Source: Phenylobacterium sp. (GTDB lineage Bacteria; Pseudomonadota; Alphaproteobacteria; Caulobacterales; Caulobacteraceae). Taken from it: a stretch of 64,000 nucleotides of DNA. A program made the translations under genes and the position numbers. The stretch is taken from the NCBI GenBank assembly GCA_018001015.1, contig JAGNIV010000003.1, forward strand, positions 183,272 to 247,271. Direction: 5' to 3'. The notes beneath the pieces are model-generated. The model searched no databases. It had not been told where the DNA came from and was given only the letters and a program-made list of their open reading frames with translations. The number at the start of each line of letters is the position of its first letter. The stretch's first letter is position 1. Positions 19,003-27,868 of this stretch are shown here, piece by piece.

Positions 19003-19977
19003 CTAAGCCGTCACCTTCACCAATCTGCTCGCCTTGCTCAGCGCGGCCTCCGCCTCACTCACCAGGTTCGCCACGATCTGCGCCGCTGGCAGCACCTCGT
19101 GGATGCCGCCCGCCGACTGGCCCATGGCGAAGCAGGACTTGTCGGGGTCCAGGCCCTCGATCTGGCCGCCGATGCCGCCCATCACGCCGGCCTGGCTCGA
19201 CAGCATGGCCTGCATGGGGAAGGGCTGGATGTCCTGGGGACGGGTTTCCCAGTCCTCGACATAGGGGTTCTTGCGCACCCGCATCGGCTTGCCGGAATAG
19301 GAGCGGGTACGGACGGTGTCCTCGTCGGCGGCTTCCACGATGGTCTGGCGGTAGAGCTCGCCGGCGTGGGCCTCATGGCTGGCGATGAAGCGGGTGCCCA
19401 TCCAGACGCCGACCGCGCCCAGGGTGAGCGCCGCGGCCAGGCCGCGTCCGTCATAGAGGCCGCCGGCCGCCACCACCGGGATCTTCACGGCCTCCACCGC
19501 CTGGGCCACCAGGGGCATGGTGCCCACCAGGCCGGTATGGCCGCCGCCCTCGCCGCCCTGGCAGATCACCGCGTCGCAGCCGGCCTGCTCGGCCTTCACC
19601 GCGTGCTTCACCGCGCCGCAGACCACCATGACCTTGAGGCCGGCCTTTTTCAGCTTCTCCATGATCGGCATGGGCACGCCCAGGCCGGCCACGAAGCTGG
19701 AGGCGCCCTCCTCAATGATGATCTCCACCGAGGCCGTGAGGCTCTCAGGACTGGCCGCCAGCAGGTCCACGCCGAAGGGCTTGTCCGTCAGGCTTTTGAC
19801 CTTGCGCATCTCGTCGCGGATGAACTCCGGCGTGCGGCCGGCCATGCCCAGCACGCCGTAGCCCCCGGCGTTCGACACCGCCGCCACCAGCTCGGCATAG
19901 GAGACGCCCCCCATGCCGGCCAGCATGATCGGGTGCTCGACCCCGAGGAGGTCACAGAGGGGGGTGTGCAGGGTCAT
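19003..19977 (-). CDS. Nitronate monooxygenase (2-nitropropane dioxygenase family)
   Basis: Protein of 324 residues, an FMN-dependent TIM barrel. Family blocks are visible: LAGMGGVSYAELVAAVSNAGGYGVLG near the start, CQGGEGGGHTG with the catalytic-region histidine near residue 145, and GGLYDGRGLAAALTLGAVGVWMGTRF for FMN phosphate binding. Such enzymes oxidise nitronates such as propionate 3-nitronate. Some related enzymes are enoyl reductases, so substrate is inferred. Confidence 0.88.
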   Translation of the reverse strand: MTLHTPLCDLLGVEHPIMLAGMGGVSYAELVAAVSNAGGYGVLGMAGRTPEFIRDEMRKVKSLTDKPFGVDLLAASPESLTASVEIIIEEGASSFVAGLGVPMPIMEKLKKAGLKVMVVCGAVKHAVKAEQAGCDAVICQGGEGGGHTGLVGTMPLVAQAVEAVKIPVVAAGGLYDGRGLAAALTLGAVGVWMGTRFIASHEAHAGELYRQTIVEAADEDTVRTRSYSGKPMRVRKNPYVEDWETRPQDIQPFPMQAMLSSQAGVMGGIGGQIEGLDPDKSCFAMGQSAGGIHEVLPAAQIVANLVSEAEAALSKASRLVKVTA

Positions 19978-20059
19978 GGCGTTTTCTCCCGAAGTCTCGT
20001 TGGCCCCAGGATGGCGCCGGAGCGTGGCGAAGGGAACCGTGACCCAGGGTCAGGGGCCG

Positions 20060-20845
20060 TCAGAAGACCCCGTAGCCGCCGTCGATCAGGAAGCTGTCGC
20101 CGGTGTGGAAGGCCGAGGCGTCCGAGGCCAAGTAGACGACCATTCCGCCGAAGTCGGCCGGCTGGCCCCAGCGGCGCATGGGCACCCGCTTGATCACCGC
20201 GTCGTTGAACTTGTCGTTGCCTTGGGCGCCCGCCGTCATGTCGGTGGCGATCCAGCCAGGCAGGATGGCGTTGGCCCGCACGCCATAGCGGGCGTGCTCC
20301 ACGGCGATGGCGCGGATCATCGAGATCACCGCCCCCTTGGTGGCGGCGTAGGCCTCGTTCCTCGGCGCCCCGTCCAGGGCCGACAGCGAGGAGATCACCA
20401 CCAGCGAGCCGCCGGCCTTGTCGCCGGAGCCCGCCCGCTCGACCATGTGCTTGCAGGCCTCGCGGAAGGTGAAGAACACCCCGTCCAGGTTCACCGACAG
20501 CACCTTGCGGTACATCTCGGTGGAGAACTCCGAGAACGAGGGCGCGCCGCCGCCGATCCCGGCATTGGCGATCACCGTGTCGATACGGCCCATCTTGGCG
20601 ATGGCTTGCGCCATGCCGGCCTTCACCGCCTGCTCGTCGGCGACGTCCACCACCTGGGTCAGGACCCGGACGCCCGCGCCGTTCAGCTTTTCTTCGGCGT
20701 CGGCGTTCTTCTTGGGGTTCGAGCCCCAGATCACCACGTCGGCGCCGGACTGGGCCAGGGCGTCGACCATGCCAAAGCCGATGCCGCCATTGCCACCGGT
20801 GACAAGGGCCACCTTGCCGGTCAGGTCGAAGGGTTTGTAGGCCAT
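20060..20845 (-). CDS. SDR family oxidoreductase
   Basis: Protein of 261 residues from the ATG at 20845 (MAYKPFDLTGKVALVTGG). Classical short-chain dehydrogenase: cofactor loop TGGNGGIGFG near residue 16, NAG in the middle, catalytic Ser in SSLSALDG and YAATK. The C-terminus SAFHTGDSFLIDGGYGVF is typical of 3-oxoacyl-ACP-reductase-like or glucose-dehydrogenase-like SDRs. Substrate unknown. It sits downstream of another SDR in the same direction, 77 bases apart. Confidence 0.9.
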   Translation of the reverse strand: MAYKPFDLTGKVALVTGGNGGIGFGMVDALAQSGADVVIWGSNPKKNADAEEKLNGAGVRVLTQVVDVADEQAVKAGMAQAIAKMGRIDTVIANAGIGGGAPSFSEFSTEMYRKVLSVNLDGVFFTFREACKHMVERAGSGDKAGGSLVVISSLSALDGAPRNEAYAATKGAVISMIRAIAVEHARYGVRANAILPGWIATDMTAGAQGNDKFNDAVIKRVPMRRWGQPADFGGMVVYLASDASAFHTGDSFLIDGGYGVF

Positions 20846-20922
20846 GGCGTCTGCTCCCGTTGTCGTTTCTTGCGATGTTGGGGAGACAGAGGCGATATTG
20901 ACGCCCGGTCCGTCAAGCCGCG

Positions 20923-21663
20923 CTACCACGCTTCCTTGAACGGCCGCAGGTCCAGTTCCTGGGTCCAGGCCGAGGGCGGCTGGCGATGGATCTGCCAGTA
21001 CATCTCGGCGATGGCGTCGACGCCGAGCAGGCCGTCCTGCCCGCGCGCCGCGACGATCTCGGGGATGGCGGTCTTGAGCCGCGCCCCATCGATGCCGCCG
21101 TCCACCACCACGTGGGCGACGTGCAGACCCTGGGGACCGAACTCACGGGCCATGCTCTGGGCGACCATCCGCAGGCCGGCCTTGGCGGCGGCGAACTGGG
21201 CGTATTGGGCCTTGCCCCGAAGGCTGCCCGAGGCGCCGGTGAAGATCACCGTGCCGCGCCCCAGCGGGACCATCCGGCGGGCGGCCTCGCGGCCCACCAG
21301 GAAGCCTGAGAAGCAGCCCACCCGCCAGAAAGCCTCGAACAGTTCGGCGGTCACCTCCCGGAACGGGACGGGGCGGTTATCCCCGGCGTTGGAGACCACC
21401 ACGCTGATCGGATCGAACCCTTCGCCCGGCGCCATGGCGTGATCGAACAGGGCGATCACCTGTTCCTCCTGCGTCGCGTCGGCGACGAGGGCCTCGGCGC
21501 TGCCGCCGGAGCTCCGGATCGTGGCCACCACCTGATCGACCTTGGCCTGGGTGCGGCCGGTGACCAGGACATGGAAACCTTCAGCGGCGAAGCGGCGGCT
21601 GACGGCGGCGCCGACGCCCTGTTCGGCGCCGACCCCCACGACGAGAGCGGTGGGTTTGGTCAT
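20923..21663 (-). CDS. Atypical SDR protein with Phe in place of the catalytic Tyr
   Basis: Protein of 246 residues with a Rossmann cofactor loop (VVGVGAEQGVGAAV). The active-site motif should be YxxxK, but here it reads FAAAK within QYAQFAAAKAGLR: the lysine is kept and phenylalanine replaces the proton-donating tyrosine. A tyrosine lies three residues earlier. Other landmarks (NAG as VSNAGDN, GASGS) are kept. It may be a non-classical dehydrogenase, use a shifted tyrosine, or bind without catalysis. Four-base overlap with the upstream HxlR gene. Confidence 0.85.
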   Translation of the reverse strand: MTKPTALVVGVGAEQGVGAAVSRRFAAEGFHVLVTGRTQAKVDQVVATIRSSGGSAEALVADATQEEQVIALFDHAMAPGEGFDPISVVVSNAGDNRPVPFREVTAELFEAFWRVGCFSGFLVGREAARRMVPLGRGTVIFTGASGSLRGKAQYAQFAAAKAGLRMVAQSMAREFGPQGLHVAHVVVDGGIDGARLKTAIPEIVAARGQDGLLGVDAIAEMYWQIHRQPPSAWTQELDLRPFKEAW

Positions 21664-22166
21664 TGGGTCTTCTCCCTACGGGCGTCCAGGAAGGCCTGCC
21701 GGCCCCGGACATTGTCGTCGGCGCCGGGGCCGGCGGCGAACCTGAAGTGTGTGTCGTCGATCTCGCGGCCGGTGTTGCGGTCGATGATGATGGGATCGGC
21801 GGGAATGCCGGTCTCGGCGTCCACCAGCTGGCTCGGCACGCCCTCGGGTCCGGCGAACTGCCGGTTGCCCCAGGCCATCATCGCCACCAGCACCGGACGG
21901 AAGTCTCGGCCGCGCTCGGTCAGCACGTACTCGTCGCGCGGCGGGTGGTCGCTGTAGCGGCGGCGCGCCAGCAGCCCGTCCTCCACCAGGTCGGCGAGGC
22001 GCCGGGTCAGCATGCTCGGCGCGATCGGCAGGCTCTTCTGGAACTGGTCGAACCGGGTCAGCCCGTGGAAGGCGTCGCGCAGGATCAGGATCGACCACCA
22101 CTCCCCCACCCGGTCCAGGCTGCGGGCGATTGGGCAGGACATTTCAGAAAAATTGGTGCGGCTCAT
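21660..22166 (-). CDS. HxlR family transcriptional regulator
   Basis: Protein of 168 residues. The HxlR winged helix covers about residues 10-100: C11 in MSCPIARSLDRVGEWWSILILRDAF, then RFDQFQKSLPIAPSMLTRRLADLVEDGLL and wing YVLTERGRD. The single N-terminal cysteine is a frequent redox or electrophile sensor in this family. It is the first gene of an operon with the atypical SDR and faces another SDR, with AGTTACT repeats between them, so it probably controls both. Confidence 0.9.
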   Translation of the reverse strand: MSRTNFSEMSCPIARSLDRVGEWWSILILRDAFHGLTRFDQFQKSLPIAPSMLTRRLADLVEDGLLARRRYSDHPPRDEYVLTERGRDFRPVLVAMMAWGNRQFAGPEGVPSQLVDAETGIPADPIIIDRNTGREIDDTHFRFAAGPGADDNVRGRQAFLDARREKTQ

Positions 22167-22182
22167 GGCGGGAACCTAGGCG

Positions 22183-22207
22183 AGTTACTATCCTAATGCA
22201 AGTTACT
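22183..22207. promoter_or_regulatory. Direct repeats between hxlR and SDR
   Basis: AGTTACT occurs at 22183-22189 and 22201-22207, 18 bases apart start to start, within a 76-base divergent gap. These are the only strong repeats there and are a candidate binding site for the HxlR protein and/or overlapping promoter elements. Confidence 0.45.
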
Positions 22208-22242
22208 CGTCCGGACCGTCGGACGGGACCCTGGAGAAGACG

Positions 22243-23046
22243 ATGAAGACTCCCAAAGGCGCCGCCCTCATCACCGGCGCATCCTCCGGCATCGGCGCCA
22301 CCTATGCCGACCGCCTGGCCCGCCGCGGCCATGACCTGGTCCTGGTGGCCCGCGACAAGGTCCGCTTGGAAGCCCTGGCCGCCAAGCTGCGCGCCCAGAC
22401 TGGGGTCACCATCGACGTCCTGCCCGCCGACCTCACTGATCGCGCGGACCGCCTGGCCGTCGAGCAGCGCCTGGCTGCCGACGAGCGCATCGAGATCCTG
22501 ATCAACAACGCCGGGGTGGGTATGCCCGGCACATTGGCTGAAGGAGATCTGGACCGATTGGAGGCGATGATCGCCCTGAATGTCACCGCCGTCTCGCGCC
22601 TGGCCGCGGTGGCCGCCAAGGCCTTCAGCGCGCGCGCCACGGGCGCGATCATCAACATCGCGTCTATCCTGGCCCTCGCTCCCGAGATTTCCGGCGCGGG
22701 CTATGCCGGCGCCAAGGCCTATGTCCTGAACCTCACCCAGAAGCTGGCCCTGGAGGTCGGCGCCGCGGGCGTGCAGGTCCAGGCTGTCCTGCCGGGCGCG
22801 ACCCACACGGAGATCTGGGAGCGGGCCGGCACGGACATCAGCCAGTTCCCGCCCGGTGTGATGATGGGCGTCGATGAAATGGTGGACGCGGCGCTCGCCG
22901 GTTTCGACCGCGGCGAGCTGATCACCATTCCGTCCCTGCCCGATCCCGCCGACTGGGAGGCCTTCAACGCCGCCCGCCTGGCGCTCGGCCCCAACCTCTC
23001 GAAGGACCGCGCGGCGGCCCGCTACAAGGTCCCGACGCCGGCTTGA
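22243..23046 (+). CDS. SDR family NAD(P)-dependent oxidoreductase
   Basis: Protein of 267 residues. Cofactor loop TGASSGIGATYADRLARRGHDLVLVARD favours NADP because of the Arg after the second strand. NNAGVG, Ser in NIASILA and the catalytic YAGAK are all present. The C-terminal half has the ALEVGAAGVQVQAVLPGATHTE block. Divergent from hxlR and probably regulated by it. Ribosome site GGAG seven bases before the ATG. Substrate unknown. Confidence 0.9.
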   Translation: MKTPKGAALITGASSGIGATYADRLARRGHDLVLVARDKVRLEALAAKLRAQTGVTIDVLPADLTDRADRLAVEQRLAADERIEILINNAGVGMPGTLAEGDLDRLEAMIALNVTAVSRLAAVAAKAFSARATGAIINIASILALAPEISGAGYAGAKAYVLNLTQKLALEVGAAGVQVQAVLPGATHTEIWERAGTDISQFPPGVMMGVDEMVDAALAGFDRGELITIPSLPDPADWEAFNAARLALGPNLSKDRAAARYKVPTPA

Positions 23047-23062
23047 CCCGCGCAGGAGCATG

Positions 23063-23096
23063 GCGGCCCTCCCGGCGACAACGCCGGGAGGGCCGC
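23063..23096. terminator. Perfect 15-bp hairpin between convergent SDR genes
   Basis: GCGGCCCTCCCGGCG (23063-23077) and its exact reverse complement (23082-23096) around loop ACAA. It lies between the stops of two convergent SDR genes and has no T run on either side, so termination from this stem alone is uncertain, but its position suggests a bidirectional transcription barrier. Confidence 0.65.
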
Positions 23097-23102
23097 TGAC
23101 GC

Positions 23103-23954
23103 CTATTGCAGCCGAGCGGCGAAGGCCGAGACGACGCTGTTGCCGGTGGGGTCCACCACCTTGGGCGCCACCACCTGCTTGGCGAAATCCGAGGTGATGT
23201 AGCGGAAGTCGGGCGTCTCGGCGGTGGCCGCGGCCAGGATGACCTCGGCGATGTCCGCGCCGGTCTGCCCGTACTGGGCGAAGACATTGGTGCTGGCGCC
23301 CATGTATTTCTGCACGATCTCGTCATAGGGCGGGGCATAGGCCGCCAGGTCGCTGACCGAACGGACGCTGTTGACGAACTCGGTGTTGATGGGGCCGGGC
23401 TCGATCAGGCTGACCTGCACACCCAGCCGTTGGGCGAGCGGCGCCAGGGATTCCATCATCCCCTCGACCGCGAACTTGGCGGCGCAATAGGCGTCGTTGA
23501 AGGGCTGGCCGATCAGACCGCCGACGCTGGTCACCGAGATGATCCGCCCCGCGCCGCGTTCGCGCATGTGCGGGAACACCGCCTTGGTCATTCGCCAGAC
23601 GCCGAAGAAATTCACCCCCATGGTGCGGTCCAGGTCGGCGTCGGTGGTCTGCTCCAGACTGCCCAGGAAGCCGGCGCCGGCGTTGTTCACCAGGACGTCG
23701 ATACCGCCATGCTTGCGGATCACCTTCTCGACGCAGGCCGCGATCGACTTCTTCCTCTGGACGTCGAGCTTCTCGACCTTGACCTTGACCCCCGCGGCCT
23801 TGGCCGCCGCCAGCAGGTCCTTCTTCTTGGAGGTGTCGCGCATGGTGGCCACCGTGACGTAGCCCGCCCGGGCAAAGGCGATGGCGGTGTGCAGGCCGAC
23901 GCCCGTGGAGGTCCCGGTGATCAGGACCACCGGTCCGCTGCTGTCTTTCGCCAT
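23103..23954 (-). CDS. SDR family oxidoreductase
   Basis: Protein of 283 residues from the ATG at 23954, which has a GAGAGGGA ribosome site; an upstream in-frame start adds 11 residues without support. Cofactor loop TGTSTGVGLHTA, NNAGAGFLG, Ser in SVTSVGG and catalytic YCAAK are all present. The pattern VEGMMESLAPLAQRLGVQVSLIEPGPINTEF resembles SDRs acting on retinoid- or steroid-like substrates, but the substrate is not known. Confidence 0.9.
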   Translation of the reverse strand: MAKDSSGPVVLITGTSTGVGLHTAIAFARAGYVTVATMRDTSKKKDLLAAAKAAGVKVKVEKLDVQRKKSIAACVEKVIRKHGGIDVLVNNAGAGFLGSLEQTTDADLDRTMGVNFFGVWRMTKAVFPHMRERGAGRIISVTSVGGLIGQPFNDAYCAAKFAVEGMMESLAPLAQRLGVQVSLIEPGPINTEFVNSVRSVSDLAAYAPPYDEIVQKYMGASTNVFAQYGQTGADIAEVILAAATAETPDFRYITSDFAKQVVAPKVVDPTGNSVVSAFAARLQ

Positions 23955-24008
23955 CTGAAATCCCTCTCGGCGGCTCGGTTCGGCCACGCTTGGGGAACCC
24001 TAGCCCGG

Positions 24009-25511
24009 CTAGAGCAGCGCCTCCAGGGCCCTCCGCTCCTCGCCGAAGGGATCGGACTGGACGGTGGACGCCGCGGTGTCGAACACCATGGTCTGGCGGC
24101 TTTCCGCGCCATAGGCGGGCCAGGCCGGCAGGCCGGCGTGGTTGGGGCTGCCGGTGCGGGCGAACGCGATCCAGGCGTCCATGATCTCACCCTCCAGCCG
24201 CTCCACCTCGGGACCCGCGCCGGCGAAGTTCACCTGGCCCTCGATCTTCGTCGTGCCGAACACGAAGGGCATCTCCAGGGCGTGGCAGGCGCCAAGCGCG
24301 CCGCGGCGCGCGGGAGACACGTGGGTGAAGAGGTAGAGATAGGCCGGGCGGTGCGCCGTCTGAGCGGCGGCGAACTTGGTGGAGGCGATCCGGAACTGCA
24401 GGTCGCTGCCGACCGCGTCGATCAGGTCCAGGTTGTCGGTGGGCAGGCCCTTGGTCTCACGCGAGGCGCGGTAGACATCGATCAGCGTCTTGGCCTGGTC
24501 CTCGGACGCCTTGGGAAGGCGACCTCGTACGGCGGCCAGCAACCCCTCGTCCGTCATCGGCTCGCGGCGGCCCGGCACGAACAGCTTCACCTCGTCGCGG
24601 TTGGAGCCGATCAGCAGACCAATGTCGGCGGCCTCGCCCTCACGGACCACCGTCATCGGGTCCTGCGGCAGGGAAACCGGATCACGGGTCGGACCAAAGC
24701 CCATGCCGGGGCCAAAGCCGCCCGAAGCCTGGGCCTCCAGGATCTTCGCGGCCGGAAGGTCGAACAGATCCACCACCTGGCTGCGGTCGAGGCCCAGCCC
24801 CGCCAGCAGCTTGTCGGCGGCCTTGGCGGCGACCTCGGGCGGGCCTGCGCGGCCCACCCCGCTCTGCAGGATGGCCCGCCGGAAAAGCCCCTTCGCCGCC
24901 GGCATGGCCACCAGACAGGCCACCGCCGCCGAACCCGCGGACTCACCGAAGATGGCCACCTGGTCGGGGTCGCCGCCGAAGGCCGCGATGTTGTCGGACA
25001 CCCACTTGAGCGCCGCCACCTGGTCCAGCAGGCCGGCGTTGCCGGGAATGCCGGCCTCGGGAATCGAGAGGAAGCCCAGAGCGCCCAGCCGGTAGTTCAG
25101 CGAGACCACCACCAGGTCGCCCCGCTCGGCCAGCGGACCACCGTCATAGAGCGGCTCATAGCCCGCCCCATGGGTGAAGCCGCCGCCGTGAATCCAGACC
25201 ATCACCGGCCGCTTGGCGCCGTCCGCCGCCGGGGTGAAGACGTTGAGGTTCAGGCAGTCCTCATCCTGCGGTCCGCTGGCTGCGAAACCCGGGATGAAGT
25301 GTGGCGTCTGCAGGGCCGCGTAGCCCTTCTCCGTCGCCTGGCGCACGCCCGCCCAGGCGCCGGCCGGCTTGGGCGCACGGAAACGTCCCTGGCCAGTGGG
25401 CGCGGCGGCATAGGGGATCCCATAGAAAGCCATGTGGCGGCCGCGCGTCAAACCCTCGACCCAGCCGGCGTTTGTCTTGACCGTGGCGTCGAGCGTGGCG
25501 GCTTTACTCAT
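24009..25511 (-). CDS. Carboxylesterase/lipase family protein (type B)
   Basis: Protein of 500 residues, alpha/beta hydrolase. Oxyanion-hole motif WIHGGGFTHGAG; nucleophile serine in FGESAGSAA; SEDCL-like block as QDEDCLNLNVF; catalytic histidine probably in GACHALEMPFVFG. No signal peptide, so cytoplasmic. I chose the ATG at 25511 (MSKAATLDATV) because GGGAG precedes it; an ATG eight codons upstream is possible. The C-terminal region matches type B esterases. Natural ester substrate unknown. Confidence 0.9.
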   Translation of the reverse strand: MSKAATLDATVKTNAGWVEGLTRGRHMAFYGIPYAAAPTGQGRFRAPKPAGAWAGVRQATEKGYAALQTPHFIPGFAASGPQDEDCLNLNVFTPAADGAKRPVMVWIHGGGFTHGAGYEPLYDGGPLAERGDLVVVSLNYRLGALGFLSIPEAGIPGNAGLLDQVAALKWVSDNIAAFGGDPDQVAIFGESAGSAAVACLVAMPAAKGLFRRAILQSGVGRAGPPEVAAKAADKLLAGLGLDRSQVVDLFDLPAAKILEAQASGGFGPGMGFGPTRDPVSLPQDPMTVVREGEAADIGLLIGSNRDEVKLFVPGRREPMTDEGLLAAVRGRLPKASEDQAKTLIDVYRASRETKGLPTDNLDLIDAVGSDLQFRIASTKFAAAQTAHRPAYLYLFTHVSPARRGALGACHALEMPFVFGTTKIEGQVNFAGAGPEVERLEGEIMDAWIAFARTGSPNHAGLPAWPAYGAESRQTMVFDTAASTVQSDPFGEERRALEALL

Positions 25512-25576
25512 GGTGTTCTCCCTACCGAGAGCCATACTGCCCCCTAGAAAGAACATCTGGCGCGCCGGACGCTGCG

Positions 25577-26383
25577 TCAAGCGCCGGCGGAAACCTTGCC
25601 CTTCGCGCTGACCAGCGGCGGCTGCTGTCGGGCGAACACCCACTCAGCCTCACTGGAGGCCTGAGGCTGAAACCTGTAGCCGTCGGTATCGAAAGCCTTC
25701 AGATCGGCCGCCTGGGTAATGCGATGATCGACGGCGTAGCGCGCCAGCGCGCCCCGCGCCCGCTTGGCGAAAAAGCTGATCACGCGGGCCTCGCCGTCCT
25801 TCTCTTCCAAGAAGCGGACGTTCACGACGGGCAGCTTCAGCGCCTTCAAATCCACCACGCCGAAATATTCCTGGCTGGCGCAGTTCACCAGGGTCGGGTC
25901 GCTGTGGCCGGCCGTCTGCTCGTTCAGCGCCTTGGCGACCTTGTCCCCCCAGAAGGCGTAGAGGCTGGGACCGCGCGCGGTCTTCAGCCGCGTCCCCATC
26001 TCCAGACGGTAAGGTTGGATGCCGTCCAGGGGCCGCAGCAGGCCGTACAGTCCTGACAGGATGCGGACATGGTCCTGGGCGAAGGCGAGGGCCTTCTTGT
26101 CCAGCTCACGGGCCCGCAAGCCCAAATAGACGTCGCCATTGAAGGCGAAGGCGGCCTGGAGCCCCTCCTCCATGGCAGGGTCGAAGGCCTGGAAGCGCTC
26201 GCGGTTCAGCTGGGCCAGATTGTCCGACAGGCTCATCAGCCGTTTCACCTGGGCCACCGTCAGCTTGCGGGTGGTCGCCGACAGCAGCGCGATGTCCTCG
26301 CCCATCTGCGGCGTGGTCATCGGCAGGGGCTTGTCCGGCGCGGCGAAATTCATCGCCTTGGCCGGGGACAGGACAATCAGCAT
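25577..26383 (-). CDS. yaaA: Peroxide stress protein YaaA family (DUF328)
   Basis: Protein of 268 residues starting MLIVLSPAKAMNF, the family signature. Further family blocks are SGLYGLLRPLDGIQPYRLEMG and NCASQEYF, and VISFFAKRARGALARY. In E. coli YaaA lowers free iron and limits damage under hydrogen peroxide and has a DNA-binding fold. It lies six bases after the FAD-oxidase start codon region, just downstream of... read on the minus strand it precedes the esterase; its start is seven bases from the preceding gene's stop, so the two are likely cotranscribed. Confidence 0.92.
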   Translation of the reverse strand: MLIVLSPAKAMNFAAPDKPLPMTTPQMGEDIALLSATTRKLTVAQVKRLMSLSDNLAQLNRERFQAFDPAMEEGLQAAFAFNGDVYLGLRARELDKKALAFAQDHVRILSGLYGLLRPLDGIQPYRLEMGTRLKTARGPSLYAFWGDKVAKALNEQTAGHSDPTLVNCASQEYFGVVDLKALKLPVVNVRFLEEKDGEARVISFFAKRARGALARYAVDHRITQAADLKAFDTDGYRFQPQASSEAEWVFARQQPPLVSAKGKVSAGA

Positions 26384-26389
26384 GGCGAC

Positions 26390-27799
26390 TCAGAAGAAGA
26401 CGCGGGGATTCATGATCCGCTTGGGATCGAGGCTTTGCCGGATCGCCGACAGCGCCGCAACCTCCACCGGGCTCTTGTAGCGCCGGGCCTCCTCGGTCTT
26501 CATCGCGCCCAGGCCATGCTCGGCGGAGATCGACCCGCCCAGGCTGGCGGCGATGTCATGCACGATCCGCGAGCCCTCATTGCGTTTGGCCGAGTGGGCC
26601 GCGTCGTCGCCACCGTCAGGGCGGATCACATCGTAGTGGATATTGCCGTCGCCGACGTGGCCGAAGGCGGTGATGCGGCAGCCGGGCGCGAAGGCCTCCA
26701 TGGCCGTCGTGGCCTGCGCTATGAACTTGGCCACTTGGCTGACAGGGACGGAGATGTCGTGCTTCCAGGTCGCGCCTTCGGGCTTCTGACCCGGAGACTG
26801 GTTCTCCCGCACCGACCAGAAGGCCTTGGCCTGGGCCTCGCTCTGGGCGATGGCGGCGTCGAGGATCAGGCTGTCCTCCAGGGCCTTGCCCAGCAGGCGT
26901 TCCATGGCCGCCTCCGCCGCGCCGGGTTCGCCCGAGGCGATTTCGATCAGCACGTACCAGGGATAGGCGGCGTGCAGGGGGTCGCGCTGACCGGCGATGT
27001 TCTTCAGCACGAACTCGACCCCGCGCCGGCCCATCAGCTCAAAGGCCTCGACCGCGCCGCCGGCCTCCTCCTTGGCCCGCACCAGCAGCTGGATCGCCAC
27101 CTCCGGCGACTCCACCGCCGCCACAGCCGTGGCGCGGCTGGCGAGAATCGGGAACAGCTTCAGGCTGGCGGCGGTGACCACGCCGAGCGTCCCCTCCCCG
27201 CCGATGAACAGCTGCTTCAGGTCATAGCCGGTATTGTCCTTGCGCAGCCGCTTCAGGCCATTCCAGATTTCCCCGTTGGGCAGGACGGCCTCCAGGCCCA
27301 GCACCAGGTCGCGGGTGTTGCCGTAGCGCAGCACCGCCGTGCCGCCGGCATTGGTGGAAACGATCCCGCCGATGGAGGCGGTGCCCTCCGAGGCCAGCCC
27401 CATGGGGAATCGCCGCCGCACCTTCAGCGCCGCCTCATGCACGGCCGCCAACGTCACCCCGGCCTCGGCCACGATGACGTCGTCGAAGGCGTCCACGTCG
27501 CGGATCGTCGAAAGCCGTTCGGTGGAGAGCAGGATTTCGCCCTGCGGAATCTGGCCGCCCACCAGCCCGGTATTGCCCCCCTGTGTGGTGATCGGCACGC
27601 CCTCTACGTGGCAGATCCCCACCACCGCGGCGACGTCCGCCGTGGTCTTCGGCAGGGCCAGCAGGGGCGTGGTCCCCTTCCAGCGGTCGCGCCACTCCAG
27701 CAACTTGGGCGCCAGGCGCTCTGGGTCCTGGCTCCACCCGCCCTCGCCGAGCACGGCCTTCAGGCGGGAGAGGACATCGGCGGGAACGGAGAGGCTCAT
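26390..27799 (-). CDS. FAD-linked 2-hydroxyacid dehydrogenase (GlcD/D2HGDH-like)
   Basis: Protein of 469 residues from the ATG at 27799. A PP-loop FAD domain (PITTQGGNTGLVGGQIP, residues ~75-91) is followed by the FAD-oxidase C-terminal domain; the C-terminal SAEHGLGAMKTEE holds the substrate and metal residues. It most resembles D-2-hydroxyglutarate or D-lactate dehydrogenases passing electrons to the respiratory chain or a flavoprotein. Which substrate is used cannot be read from sequence. A long extension of the frame upstream is antisense to vapB and not real. Confidence 0.9.
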   Translation of the reverse strand: MSLSVPADVLSRLKAVLGEGGWSQDPERLAPKLLEWRDRWKGTTPLLALPKTTADVAAVVGICHVEGVPITTQGGNTGLVGGQIPQGEILLSTERLSTIRDVDAFDDVIVAEAGVTLAAVHEAALKVRRRFPMGLASEGTASIGGIVSTNAGGTAVLRYGNTRDLVLGLEAVLPNGEIWNGLKRLRKDNTGYDLKQLFIGGEGTLGVVTAASLKLFPILASRATAVAAVESPEVAIQLLVRAKEEAGGAVEAFELMGRRGVEFVLKNIAGQRDPLHAAYPWYVLIEIASGEPGAAEAAMERLLGKALEDSLILDAAIAQSEAQAKAFWSVRENQSPGQKPEGATWKHDISVPVSQVAKFIAQATTAMEAFAPGCRITAFGHVGDGNIHYDVIRPDGGDDAAHSAKRNEGSRIVHDIAASLGGSISAEHGLGAMKTEEARRYKSPVEVAALSAIRQSLDPKRIMNPRVFF

Positions 27800-27835
27800 G
27801 GGACTGGAGCCTACGCTTCCATGGGCCGACAGGCC

Positions 27836-27845
27836 AGTATATACT
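27836..27845. promoter_or_regulatory. Palindromic vapB operator candidate
   Basis: AGTATATACT is a perfect 10-bp palindrome 24 bases before vapB, followed by CATATATAAC which can serve as -10 DNA. This is where VapB antitoxins usually bind to repress their own operon. Confidence 0.5.
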
Positions 27846-27868
27846 CCCATATATAACGGAGCCGGGAC

